In this document: one piece after another, positions 1-13,500 of the stretch | Layout of the letters: the number at the start of each line of letters is the position of its first letter | Position numbering within the stretch: the stretch's first letter is position 1 | Assembly (NCBI GenBank): GCA_963970005.1 | Contig: CAXAMN010003091.1 | Coordinates: forward strand, 340,561 to 404,560 | Origin: Durusdinium trenchii | Lineage: Eukaryota; Sar; Dinophyceae; Suessiales; Symbiodiniaceae | Length of the DNA stretch: 64,000 nucleotides | Reading direction: 5' to 3' | Notes under the pieces: model-generated | Database searches by the model: none | What the model saw: the letters and a program-made list of their open reading frames with translations, nothing else | What the model was told of the DNA's origin: nothing | Translations under genes and position numbers: made by a program

Positions 1-55
1 GTCCTAGGTAGTAGATACTTAATCTACTAGCTACCTAAGTAGGCGCTTACTTAAT
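1..55. repeat. Dispersed palindromic element, copy at left edge
   Basis: Contains AAGTAGGCGCTTACTT, a near-palindrome, next to CTAGGTAGTAGATAC. Related sequence occurs at 5668-5715, 12810-12835 and 53881-53905. Confidence 0.6.
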
Positions 56-255
56 GAAGCGGGGGGCGGGAAGAACAAGTTTCAACACTTTCTTGTTTGG
101 CTTTCAGTTCTTCCAGCCGGAGTTCCGTTCACGAGATGACATAAATGCTGGAGTTATTCAATGTTGTTGACACTTCTAGAGAGCTGGGTCAAATTGGGTG
201 GTGTAAACGCATAATATTTGCAGCTTCATTTATCTTCATTTGCTTATTTGCAGAG

Positions 256-1551
256 GAGACCAGGGACAAACCTGTTGTGAGCATCAACGGCTCTCACTTC
301 CTGTATACCACACAGGCTCACAGTCGTTTTGTTTTCGCATTCCGAAGAACCGGCAATTCGGCAATGGATGTCCCTGTGCTTTTCAACATGCCTGAAACGG
401 AACCGAACCAATGCAGACTTGAAAAGTTTGGAAACACCACTATTCTGATAGTATTTGTACTTGGCCTTTCCATTGCGCTCGGCATTTCGTTGCGGTCGGG
501 ATTCGGCCCTTCAGTCGTGTTCTTCCAGCCTGCCAGCAGGGAGATATCGTCCTCGTGGCTGCTAGCAAAGACAACGTCAACGTTATGTTGGCCATGGGCT
601 CAAATTCAAGAGAACATGCTTTTCATGATTCGTCCTTACTGACTCTTAGTATTTATTTGCATTGAAGCTGCAATTCTGAAGAGGTTCTGAAGCTCCTGTA
701 CAAGATGGTGGACCTCTTCAAGGCACAGATGGTCTGAACAACATATGATGCGGGGGCGCAGACTATGCAGAGACGCTGGATGGCCCACCTACTGTAATCC
801 TTCCAGCACCTGTTGCTCTGATCATGGCAATCAGGTCTGTATGTAGATGACTGATACAGGTTTCTGCACTCTCACGGTCCACTGTCCTGTTTGTAAATGG
901 TCGTCAATGGTGCGAGCTTTGCAGCACAGTGCATTGCTTGAATTTGTCATACGTTCGAAAGACACAGAAAACTCAATGTATGAAGCCACTCTTGATTGTC
1001 AGGCCTACTTCGGCGGCTCGTTTGACGAGAATCAGGTCTGAATATATTACTTTTCAGAATCCAGAGCAGCCATGCCATGCAGCAAAAAGGCTGTAGACAC
1101 TGAACAGCTACTTGGTGAATCTGATCGTCCTTGGGATCCTGACAGCCTCATCTTGAAACAGTTCTTGTCTATAACATTCCATTGCCAACTGGAAGTTGGC
1201 TCTTAAGCCATGATTGCTGAGATGTAGGTCACTCCTTCAATCTCCTTCATGGCCACAAGCACCAAATGAACTTTGCAGTGCAGAAGCGAACTTTAAATGC
1301 ACGTGTGGAACATTTTGTCATTGTATGTGTTTGCTTTCTTTTCTCATGTGAAAACCTCGTTGGTACGCGAAGACAAACAAAAGTTAATGCAATGATGCCT
1401 CATAGATTCTCAAAGATACCTTAAGTGCATACTTTCGGTTGACACTTTTCAATTCTTCATGTAGTTTCCTCCTTTGAAAAGTTACACACCAGTAAAAGCA
1501 GTCAGATGGTGGCAGGTGCGAAAGCACTTTGTTCTGATCTACGAGCTGTTG
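256..1551 (+). CDS. AP2M1: AP-2-like mu subunit, longin-domain exons
   Basis: Four exons of the N-terminal longin (sigma-like) domain. The first starts at 256 after a TTTGCAGAG acceptor and reads [14 protein letters not shown]; its 3' end, near 336-360, is uncertain. The second, 668-722, reads [18 protein letters not shown] and is followed by GC. The third, 1003-1035, reads [11 protein letters not shown] and is followed by GT. The fourth starts at 1516 and reads [12 protein letters not shown], ending near 1551. These join into the family pattern of a YFG turn followed by the [11 protein letters not shown] helix. The initiator methionine and the first beta strands are upstream of base 1. Spaces between these exons show nothing else recognisable. 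Confidence 0.82.
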
Positions 1552-4500
1552 CTCAGCGGCAACATCGATGAGGGTTGTTTTTACTTGGAAGGTCTGAAGC
1601 TGTTCAAGGGTTCAGTCTGAGATTATGTGTCATTCTGTAGGTGTTCATAATACATGCCAGTGAATGCAACTCGGGTTAATCTAAGTGTTGCAGGACAGGT
1701 CACCTTGGTCAGAGCACCTTCAAACATGTTGCTGGCAATAGGCAACATGGTGTTTGTCCACCAAACGGCCGTGCACAATGCTTAGCAGAGCATGCAAACT
1801 GAGAACGCCTTCAAATCCCATTCGCAGCTAGCCTAAACACAGACAGAGGACAGAAAGTCACTATGGGGACTTGACACATCTTGACACCAATCTCGAGTTT
1901 TGACCTCGGACAGCCAGCAGCAGAGAATGTGCTGCAAGAGCTTTGCATGTGGAGTTTCAAGCTGAAGGAAGATTAAGATTTGCTGCCCATCTTCTGCTCA
2001 AGCAAAGAACACGTGGCAGATGTGTTGCGACTGTTTGAACGTGATATCTCTTGCCATCTCTGGCCCGTTCTGTGGTTTGTGAATCTCAATCCTCATAGCA
2101 GATGATCTTCGTAAAGCTTCTTGGTTGCAACTGAACAACATGCATCAACATGCCGCACGACCTACTTTGTAATGGAATCACGACATTGCAATAGCCACTC
2201 TTGATTCTTACCTGCTTCTTTCAACTTGGTGACAAGTGTCACTAGACCTAATTTCAGCAAAGCACGACATGACGAGTTGAATAGTCTGGTTGTTACGCAG
2301 ACTCTACAATCTAGGCTTCTTGTCAGTCTCAGGCTGTTCTTCGCGCCGCTCGTCGCCGTGGCATCACGGGTTGTGTCTCATAGAGAAGCTTTGCTGCTTG
2401 GCAGCGTTGGCCAGGGCATACGTACAAACATGTGCGTGTCTGTGTGTGTGTATCCTTTGGAATCACAAGGCGCCTTTTGACATCTCTCTTAGTTCCTCAG
2501 TCTAGCAGGGAATCAGGGACGTTTGGCTTGGCCTGATCCAAGGAAGCTCCAACCATTCGTCAGGATATGATCGAAGGACGCTTCAATCATGTATATATAT
2601 ATATCTGCCTACCTACACCAGAGCGATTGATTCTTTAGTCTCGCTCATAAACTGGAGGCAGAGTTCTCAACAGACTAGTCTGTCAGTCCTTTTCCATTTT
2701 CACTACCCGTATGGGCTATGAGTGGTTCTTTCACGTCGCTATAACAAACAGGAGGCATCTCATCTTGTTGACCCGCTTACCTACACTATATATAGAGCGA
2801 TTCTCTCGCTCATAAAGCTTGTCTGTCGGTCCTCTTCCACTTCACTACCGCTACAAGGGAGTCTTTTGTTTGGCTCACAAAAGCTGGAGGCCTTGACTCC
2901 CTTGAAGTCCTGTGATTGGACTCCACTGTGTTACTAAGGTTCTCCCTGTTAAGCAAGGTATCTTGAGGGCTGCTGGCGGCATTCCAACCGTAGATACGTT
3001 TTTACCAAGTGTGCACCTTGGAGTCATGCGTGTGTTTTCCTCGGATGTTCTAAGATTCTTGACGAGATTTATGCAGCAGGGATGGCAGCAGAAAAAAAGG
3101 AGCCTGCACCACCAACGAAGACACTCCTGATTTCCTCATGATAGTGGGATGATCCTGCTTGTTGTTAGAACAAGACTTTGTCCATTGCTCCGGTTTGCAG
3201 CAAAGGGCTAGTGAGTTCTGCAGACTTGCGTTCGTTGTCCGATCCGTGTTGTCAGGCAATTTTTCATTCACGTCTTCATGGGAGGCGGCTCAATCCGCAC
3301 GTGCTAACCTTTATCACGAAAGCCAGCCGATAGGCTAGGCTGAAGTTGGGTTGGGCGAACGAAGTGAGCAAAGGGTGTGTGGGCGGGTCAATTTCGGAGG
3401 GCTAACCCAGAGCCTGGTGGGGGAGAGCGAAATAAACGAGTACACAATTGGGATTGAACATGTATGGTTTTTGGGGTGTTGTGATGCAAGTAATGTAATT
3501 GATGGCCAGAAGTGCATCATTAGCATCATGAGGTGCTCAGGAGGCAATGTAAACTGTTTTCTACCAGGGGTGGGAGTTTATGTCGACGATAGGCAAGAGG
3601 GGACAACGGGACGCGAAAAGTGGTTGGAACTATTCCAGGAAATGTCGACTTCACCCCCTAGCAACGGTAGCCTTTGCCCGATGTTAGCCAATCACTTGAT
3701 CTTGCACGCCGAGTCTTTGAGTTCCAGTGCGCTCTCGATTTCACCCCCCATTGCCATATTGATGTCTTCTTATTGGAGGCTGGCTTTCGTCCCCTCCCTG
3801 CTCAGGTATTACTATCTATTGTTGTATACCTGTTGTGCAGCTTCACAGATAGAAAGAAAGAAGGAGAGCCCTAGTGGTAGTTTTTTGGAATGGGGGATTG
3901 TCCAACAGTACATGCGAAGCATATACAGTGTCAATAGAGCGGAACAGAAACAAAGACCGAGCACTGTGAAAGTCAGAAATGTTGTTGTCCACTACTGTCA
4001 GTTTTTGTTAATGAAGCTTCCATTCCTTGCAAACCTGACTCCTTATGAATTTGTTATTCTTTTTGGAGTGTGTGCACTTGAGCGTTCATCTTGACCCAAT
4101 GAGCGTTTGGAAGCAGGGTGGGGTAAACCAAATTATCGTTGGCTCTATTTTAGGACATATGCCTGCAAAGGTACGATTTTGTTTGGCCTTGGTCGGTCTG
4201 GACTCCCCATTCTATAGTGAGCTGGTGTTTATTTTTTAGCTGGGCAATCAATTCAGTAGTTGAAAAAAAGGGTGGAAACCGTTCCGGGAAACCATTTTAT
4301 TCCTATAGAATGTGGAGTCCAGGCCGACCATGGGGATTTCATGGACCATGTTTTGACAATCTGTTTGTGCTCGCAAGCGTACAGCTCTGTTCATGAGGGA
4401 GCGTGAGCAGCAACAAGGAAACGGCAAGACTCTTGTTCATCCAAGGCACGACGAACTGTTTGTCCTGGCGGGGGCAGAGCGGAAAACCTTGTGGCACAAG

Positions 4501-7500
4501 AATTTCCCAATATACGCGCAGGCCAGCTTAGCATGTTCTTTTTTGTAACCTGATCAGCCATGTTGCTGCTTGCCCTTTTCAAGAAAGAATTCAGTTTCAT
4601 TCCAAAAGCGCAGCATGGTCAATAGTTTGCGTTCGACAAAGAAAGAGGTTTGTGGTTTGCGGCAAAGACAACTGCAGGATCCTTTCGGCGGGAGTGTTGA
4701 GGCTGGGGTCTTAAACAATTGAAACAACACATCGCGTATCATGGCGTACTCACGAGCGCTTGAGAACTGACTTGATCGCCTAAACGCACTGCAAAGACCT
4801 CCTTCAAGATTACTGAGCAGTGTGAGAAAACTTACTTGTCCTACTCAGGTCACTCGTTTGACAGGCGGGGAGGTGGCCTGTCTGAAATATGTTCAAAGTC
4901 ACAAGACTGGTCGCGGGAGAAAGTGCTTTAGAGTCATAAGCATGAACATCTTACAGATAGGTTTCGACAGCTTGAACCTTGAGAGAAAGATTGACATCCG
5001 ATGGCATCCCTTGGCCTTCTTCTCCCACAGTTCTTGTCACATGCCTCACATGCCATACTAATTGCTGTTAAGCCATCAGACATTTGCAGCTTCGATCATG
5101 TATGTGTGGAGCAGATAAGTCAAAGGGCTGTTCTGGCTGAGGCGATATCAACCATAGCAACTTGCCATCAAAGATCTGACGAATGGGCACGAGCAGACCC
5201 AAGAAGGTGATTTGAGCTGAGCATGCGCTCAGAAGTAGATGTTCATTTGTTGAGCAACAACTCAAGGATAATTCATGTAGCAGCGCCCCAGGGGTACGTG
5301 GACTCGGCAGTGTTTTCAGCTCATACTCATTGAACTGCTGCAGTATTTTTCTTTTGGAAAGGCCATGAGTGACACCGTTCTCGCCAAGAATGTGTTTGAG
5401 GCATTCTTTGCGCCCAAGGGCTCCTTCATTCGAATGTCCGCTGACAAATTGATGCCATGGTATTTAAAGTGGTTCGGCACGCCAGGCGCCTGTGGGTGTG
5501 AAGCACGAAAGACCTTAGTTGGCACTTGGCAGGATGTATGACTTGACCAGTATGACATGCTTGGTTACAGCCAGCTTGGACATGTCATCATCACGGCTCA
5601 AAAATCTATAGGAACCAAATCATTAGTCATTAGTCCGAGCGTGAGCTATCCTGCGTCCAGAGGTAATAGCGTCCTAGTAGCTAGTAGCGAACTACTCCCT
5701 TACTCAATTAAGTAGGAGGTCGGCGCAAAAAATAACAAGATGGAACCCACGAACCCGAATGCAAACACGATCGAAAAACTAATATGTCCAAAGGACACTC
5801 TTGTAGGACACTCTTGCGGGACACTCTGTAGGACACTCTTGTGGGCCACTCTTGTAGGAAACTCTTGTGGGACACTCTTGTAGGACACTCTTGTGGGACA
5901 CTCTTATAGGACACTCTTGTGGGACACTTGTGGGACACTCTTGTGGGACACTTTTGTGAGACACTCTTGTAGGACACTCTTGTGGGACACTCTTGTGAGA
6001 CACTCTTGTAGAACACTCTTGTGGGTCACTAGCAGGACACTCTTGTGGGACACTCTTACACGACACTCTTGTAGGACACTCTTGTGGGACACTCTTGTGG
6101 GACACTCTTGTGGGACACTCTTATAGGACACTCTTGTGGGACACTCTTGTGGGACACTCTTGTAGGACACTCCTGTACGACACTCTTGTAGGACACTCTT
6201 GCGGGACACTCTGCGGGACACTCTTGTGGGACACTCTTGTGGGACACTCTTCTAGGACACTCTTGTGGGACACTCTTGTAGGACACTCTTGTGGGATACT
6301 CCTGTAGGACACTCTTGTGGGGCACTCTTATAGGACACTCTTGTGGGACACTCTTGTGGGACACTCTTGTAGGACACTCTTGTGGGACACTCTTGTGGGA
6401 CACTCTTGTGGGACACTCTTGTGGGACACCTTGTGAGACACTCTTGTGGGACACTCTTGTGGGTCACTTGCAGGACACTCTTGTGGGACACTCTTAGGAA
6501 ACTCTTGTGGGACACTCTTCTAGGACACTGTTGTGGGACACTCTTGTGGGACACTCTTGTAGGACACTCTTGTGAGACACTCTTGTAGAACACTTGTGTG
6601 GGTCACTTGCAGGACACTCTTGTGGGACACTCTTACACGACACTCTTGTAGGACACTCTTGTGGGACACTCTTGTAGGACACTCTTGTAGGACACTCTTG
6701 TGGGTCACTCTTGTAGGAAACTCTTGTGGGACACTCTTGTAGGACACTCTTGTGGGACACTCTGTGGGACACTCTTGTGGGACACTCTTGTGGGACACTC
6801 TTGTAGGACACTCTTGTGGGACACTCTTGTGGGACACTCTTGTAGGACACTCTTGTGGGATACTCGTGTAGAACACTCTTAAGGGACACTCTTGTGAGAC
6901 GCTCTAGTGGGACACTGTTGTGGGACAGTCTTGTGGGACACTCTTGTGGGACACTCTTGTAGGGGAAAGTTTGGAAAAGGATGTTGCCATTCCAAGTTGA
7001 CTAACCCTTTTGTCGGCAATGCAGGGGTAAAATTTAGAGAAGGATGTTGCCAATTCAACTTGACTCACCCTTTTGTGAGCAATGCAGGGGTAAAATTTAG
7101 AGAAGGAAGTGGCCATTCCAACTTGACTCACCCTTGTGTGGGCCATGCAGGGGCAAAATTTGGAGAAGGAAGTGGCCATGCCAAGTTGACTCACCCTTTT
7201 GTGGCCAATGCAGGGAAGTGGCCCTTCCAAGTTGGCCTACCCTTTGGTGAGCCACCCAAGGGGAAAGTCTAGAGAAGGATGTCGCCAGATGTTTAAGTGG
7301 TTTAACTCTGTCTTCTAAATGTTGCTTTGACATGTAGGGTAAGTTTGGAGGAGATAACTCATTAGTAGGACACTCTTCTGGGACACTCTTGTAGGACACT
7401 CTTGTGGGACACTCTTGTGAGACACTCTTGTGGGACACTCTTGTGGGTCACTTGCAGGACNNNNNNNNNNGTGGGACACTCTTAGGAAACTCTTGTGGGA

Positions 7501-10500
7501 CACTCTTCTAGGACACTCTTGTGGGACACTCTTGTGGGACACTCTTGTAGGACACTCTTGTGGGATACTCTTGTCGGACACTCTTAAGGGACACTCTTAA
7601 GGGACACTCTTGTGAGACACTCTTGAGCGACACTGTTGCGGGACACTCTTGTGGGACACTCTTGTGGCACACTCTTGTGAGACACTCTTGTAGAACACTC
7701 TTGTGGGAAACTCTTGTGGGACACTCTTGTGGGACACTCTTGTGGGACACTCTTATAGGACACTCTTGTAGGACACTCTTGTGGGTCACTCTTGTAGGAC
7801 ACTCTAGTGGGACAGTCTTGTGGGACACTCTGTGGGACACTCTTGTGGAACTCCTTGTGGGACACTCTTGTAGGAGACTCTTGTGGGACAGTCTTGTAGG
7901 ACACTCTTGTGGGGCACTCTTGTGGGACACTCTTGTAGGACACTCTTGTGGGATACTCCTGTAGGACACTCTTAAGGGACACTCTTTTGAGACACTCTAG
8001 TGGGACACTGTTGCGGGACACTCTTGTGGGACTCTCTTCCAGCTCGCCAGATACTCCGCGTACTAAAGTTGTAGGTCGCCAGTTCTCAGCTTCCAGCTCC
8101 CCAGATACTCCACGTACTACAGTTGTACTACAAGGTCGCCAGTTCTCAACTTGCAGCTCCACCGGACAAATCGCACTCTCGCCTGCATTTCGCGCACTCG
8201 ACACGCGCGATCTCCGCAGAGGGTTGCGCGCGCATGGGACAAATCGCACTCTCGCCTGCATTTGGTGCACTCGACACGCACGATCTCCGCAGAGGGTTGC
8301 GCGTCAAGTCTCCAAAACGAGCGTTTCGTACGAGACTTCCTCAAAAACTCACACGTCAAAGTCTGCAAAACGAGCGTTTCGTACGAGACTTCCTCCAAAA
8401 GTCAAGCGGAAACACCCATCGGAGCACACACACATCACGCAGCCCTGCCAAGCAGTTTCGCGATTCCAGCCCCTCCAAACAACATCCGCTCACACGCCAA
8501 TCCCAATGGGACAGCGACATTCACCTCTACCACAACTCACAACCTCACGATTCCCTGCGCCTGCCACGAATCTTTCCCCATCCACACGTCTAACGCGCAC
8601 AAAGTACTGCGCCTGCCACGAAATGTCACCTCCCTCACACCTCGCAACCTCACGATTCCCTGCGCCTGCCACGAGAATTGCACTTCCACGCTTCAAAGCC
8701 CGCACGAAGTCCTGCGCCTGCCACGAAAAGTGACAATATCATCGCATGTGAGCTTCAACAAAATTTGCACCACCCCACACGTTTGGAATGATTTCGACCC
8801 GTTCAGAGCACACTCCCATCCATCAAAATCGCCATTTCAGCTGAGACTTGTCACGAAAACAGAGCTTCGATGCCGCACCCTGAAACGCAAATCCCAATGG
8901 CGCGGCCACATCCAACACCCCAAAAACACGACTTTCCAAACGCTAATCCCAATGGAACTGCGCCGTAATCTGCGGATCTCACAAAACGCTGCGCCTGTGC
9001 AGCGAAGTGCATCACGTTTCTTGCGCGACATGTCCGTGTCACGCAAATCACAATGGAATAGCGGCGCAAACTGACACGTGACACATCCATGCAAAGTCAC
9101 TTGCAAAAGCTTCCCCCAACGGCAGCAAATTTGAGACGCGACGACGACGAGAGACGACGAGAGACGACGAGAGACGACGAGAGACGACGAGAGACGACGA
9201 CACGACGCAAGCCATGCAAACACAGGTCCAACCCCCAGACCCCCAACTATAAACGGGAACCCTTCGCTACGCATTCGGGAAAAAGCAACTTTCACAACGT
9301 GCAGCAACTGAGCCCCTCACGTTCCTTTTCGGCCTTTCACAGGCGAGCGCGCAGAATACATGCTTGGGACAATCTACCGTGACTTGCCAACGAAGATTGC
9401 TTCCATGGAGTGAATGCCAATACACATGATTGTCATGTCATCATATCATACATCATATATCATATATCATCATATATCATATATAGTATATCATATATCA
9501 CATATCAATACATATCATATATCATATCATATCTACATTGTGTACTGCCTCTAAGGCTGGGTTACGGAAAATCCCACAACGGCTTTCACTGCTGCCGCCG
9601 CAACGGCAGTCACTGGCGGATTGGCCTACTACTGGAAGCTTGGACATGCTGAATTGGGGATGAGGAGCTGGGTACCATCAACCAACAACAGTTGTTCAGC
9701 AAGACGGAAGTGCGATGAAAGATAGACAATCACAAGCAAATGTGTCGAAAAAGACTAGACCAAATCAAGATGTCTGAAAGCAACCTCTCTTTGTCCCCTT
9801 GCGGGGTGAGGATCTTTTATATTGGTTTTCCCTTGTTTCCTCTTTTTCAGGATTGAAGCTCCAAAGTGCTTTTGACATATGGGGAGCGAAAGTGCACCAA
9901 AGCTGGACAGGTTGGTACACATTGGTACCATGCTTTACTCCATTGTCGCATGCTTTCCTTTTTCAAATCAAGGTACCGCTCCAGAGGACGTCCTTCTGAG
10001 CGGGTGGTGGACGACACGGTGCTCCATGCAATCAATCGCACTGCGAAGGCAGGGTGACACGGTGCAACCTAATAGCGATGGCCTCCAACCCAGTAGCGAT
10101 TTTCTCAGATTCGCTGTCCATGCTTGTCCTGATATTGAACCATGAGCGATGATTGCACAGGAGATAGAACAGAAAGTCGCTCAGCTGGCTTTGTACGGCC
10201 GGTAGGGCGGAACGGGCACGAGCAATAGAAAGATTGATCATGTTCCTGGACCTGGGATTGGCCGAACCAGGACGTACACTCCCGGTCACTAACTTGGCAG
10301 CTGAATCGCAAAAATTGAATTGGTTTTGGCAACCAGTCATTAATGTCTAGAGGTCATGCTGGTGGGGCATCGTGAGGAAACCCTCAGAACATGGCAGCAA
10401 TCTACACTCTGACAAGACAAGAAGCAAAGGCATTCTCACTGGAAGTCTTTCCATGGCATCATCTCGATGGTGTGAGGTTCATGGCTGAACTGGAACCAAA

Positions 10501-13500
10501 ACAGAATGTTTGTGACAAATCACACGGCTTGCCAAGGCATCCAAAAAAGAACAAGTTAAAGTATGCTTTGGAATTGGTAAAACTCATACAGTATCACCGC
10601 TTCAAAACATCAAACATGAGTTCCCAGATGCTCCAGACAGCCAGCATGCATTTGGCATGCAGCCTTGATCCAACAAGGCTCCATCAATGTTCACTAGCAT
10701 GGAACTTTGTGAATTTGGAAAAGAAGGCCTGTGTTACATTAACAAAGAACCTGCGCAAGAGTCGGCCGACTTCCTTGTTGATGAACAAAATTGTGGTGTT
10801 TGAGAATTCTGCCACCTTCTATGTTAGTGTAACTTTGGTGTTTTCCACCTGTTTTTTTTCTAACGTGGCAGCTGAACCTGCAAAATCTGACATAGGGAAG
10901 TCAATACTAACATGGCAGTCCAAAATAGAAACATGGTCGCTCTGTTGCCTGTGGAGTGGTTAGATCTTGACCCTGAGTGCTGAGGATCCAAACTTAAATG
11001 CAACTATGGCAGTATCGGAGCTTCAAGCAGCGCGTGGTGCTGCGCTTCAGGCAGCTGCAGAAGGCGGGGCGACGCAAATGCTGCTTTTGCCTGGACGTCG
11101 CAGCTTCTCACTTTCACTCTCAGGTGAGTGCAACCTGACTCACTCTGGAGCCACCCAGCTTGATACGTCCATGCCGTTGAAGATCCTTTGTTTGTGTATT
11201 CCAACAGCGTGACAGCTTTATTGGGTTTCCTGCTGGTGTAACACCCAGTCCACTGTCACTGCAAGTGTTCCATAGAGTAGCATAGAGAACTGAGGAACAA
11301 CTTTCAAAGAAGCGGCTTGAGCTTTTGCTGCTAAGACACCAGCAGGCACGTATCATGATGACCACAGATTGAGAATTGTGCTTTTGGTCAGGGTTGATGG
11401 TCGAACTAATCTCGCATCCTTTGCAACTTTCAAGCGTCGTAGCTGTTCCGGCTATGTACCCGGCCACTAAAACTGATAGGCATACTTCGTCCGATTTGAC
11501 AACAAGGGCTTTCCAAGCTTAGTATATAGTGTCTATTGACCATATGAGGGTATACCAGTAAAAGCTTGAGTGAGTTTCGGTTTCGATCCTTGTGCAGATG
11601 CTGAAAAGATGTGCACTTTTGGTCTGGACTCCATGTGTGAAGGGACTGTTTGCCAAGCTAGGCCGAGGAAACAAAGCTTGCGCCGCTTACTGCAGAGTCC
11701 CGAAGCTTTGACAGTGAGAATCATAAAAGATCATAAAAGAGACAGGTCTAATAGGTGGTCAGTGGTTGTGTTGGCACTGGAGCATGGCGTAGGATTAGAG
11801 ATGCTAATCCTCAGAAGGTCGTGCTTCCTCTAATGCTGCATAACACGTTGTATTTAAATTGATATGACAATCATGGCTCCAAGCACAAACCTCGAGGAGT
11901 GTGAAAGCTCAAGGCTGCACTTGCATTTTTTTGTTGGGATGATTGTGTGCTCGATACTGAACGCTTGCACGCCAAACACCCTCGTTTAAGCCACTGATTT
12001 TTGATGATTTTTGAATTGGAGTGTGTCTCGAACGCAATCCACATCACCTTGCCGTTGTCCAAAGGTGTAACGGCATCAAGAAGGACTTATCCTGGGATGG
12101 TCCAGCAAAGGTTCTTGGGCATGTTGAGCGCCAATGTTTGAGGTTGAATTGTTTATCCTCCACGTGGTGAGTTGCAGGCTTTTTGTAGCTCTTGCGGTTC
12201 AACAGCAGGGTTACATTGCTTGCTGAACTAGTCTTGGAACAAACAGTCCATAGGTTTTCTCAACTGAGATGCAGGTGCTGTCGATCAAAGTGAATACCCT
12301 GTCAAGGTCCTGATCATGCAGCTGGAGATGTTGTTGATCGCATGATGGCAAGACAGGACAAAAAAGGACCGAAAGAGTAGCATGTGACAGCATGCTGCAG
12401 CATGCGTGCACCTCATAGGGCCGACTCATAGGGCATGAACATGGAATTGGAGGTGTGGGAGAAAGGGGCAAAATGTGGAGCTGAATGTGAAACGGCTCTC
12501 GCAGACAATGAACTTCGCCTAGTCACAGTCTTGGTAGCACAAGCTTGACGATTGTTCTGCATTGCTTTGCGTTTTCATGCGATGTTCAGGTTAGATGAGA
12601 TCATTGACTATGGTCTGGACCCCAAAAGGCCCAAAAGGGTCAGGTGATGAATGATATGGCCAGGTCGCAGCAGCCTGGGAAAAGAAGCGCTTGTAATCTA
12701 CTTACTGTAACTTGACACTGCAACTTGTTTGAAACGGAATCCTTTGGATTTAGCAATGCCAGCAGTCCCGTACGTACAAACAGAGCTGAGGGAGTTGTTC
12801 TTTTCTTTTTAAAGTAAGTAGGCGGCTACCAAGTAACCACGCAAGATCTCACGCTTCTTCAAGGAAGCTCCCACCGCCTGAGAGCGGGGTGGGAGCTTCC
12901 TTGAAGAAGCGCTTGCACTATTCATTTAGGCCTCTCATGGGGTGGATTGAAATCAAGCAGTGCGATTCGGTGTGGGCATCACATTTATTGCAGCGGTGTC
13001 CTGGAGCATCATGTCTTCTTGACGTCCATGGCTTCCGAGGTTATCCACAAATCTTGGAGGTTGATGTACTGAAGAAGTACATCACCCAGGCAGTAATGTG
13101 ATAGACTCACGGTGCGAAGATGTTATGGTTTGAGAGCACCGAAAGCATTTCCCACGTTTACTTGCTCAGTCTGAGATGTGTTAGCAACAACCAAGAAATG
13201 CCAAACTGGCACTCAGTAGAAAATCAAGGCCTAGCCGCCTAGATGCCAGGCTACACATTTGTGCACCTGTTTCTGTTTCTGCCTGTTTCTTCTGTTCCGC
13301 TAAGCTTGGCCAGGGTGGTGCCAAGAACATTGACCTCAATGACCAGGAGCAGTTGAAAAAGATTACGGTGCAGGCACACAAAGGTTAGGAAGCCCCAGCT
13401 GTAGCTTGTTGCAGCTGGTCTTGAGTTTCTTGCCACTCAAGAATCCTTCAGAATGTCATAGAATACACCATCAAGTTTAAACCCGAAAGCCATTTAGTTG

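Larger units (their letters stand above)
1552..13020 (+). other. Giant intron of the mu gene, about 11.5 kb
   Basis: This lies between the YELL exon and the GYPQ exon of the adaptor gene. It contains the 13-bp and 62-bp minisatellites, the 8.0-9.2 kb repeat block, AT-rich microsatellite at 9430-9530, and otherwise unique sequence. Open frames at 3351-4094 (247 codons) and 10391-10963 (190 codons) have no recognisable domain and no convincing start context, and I do not call them genes. A short frame at 5367-5538 (from [15 protein letters not shown]) reads like protein but was not identified. Confidence 0.6.

Noticed and set aside
3351..4094. 247-codon plus-strand frame
   Set aside because: Starts with TTG, has no domain or splice context, and lies in an intron.
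5700..8270. Many open frames of 60-228 codons on both strands
   Set aside because: All are by-products of the 13-bp satellite, which contains no stop in any frame; the peptides are the same 13-residue repeat.
10391..10963. 190-codon plus-strand frame
   Set aside because: Unrecognised, compositionally ordinary, and within the 11.5-kb intron; not enough support for a gene.
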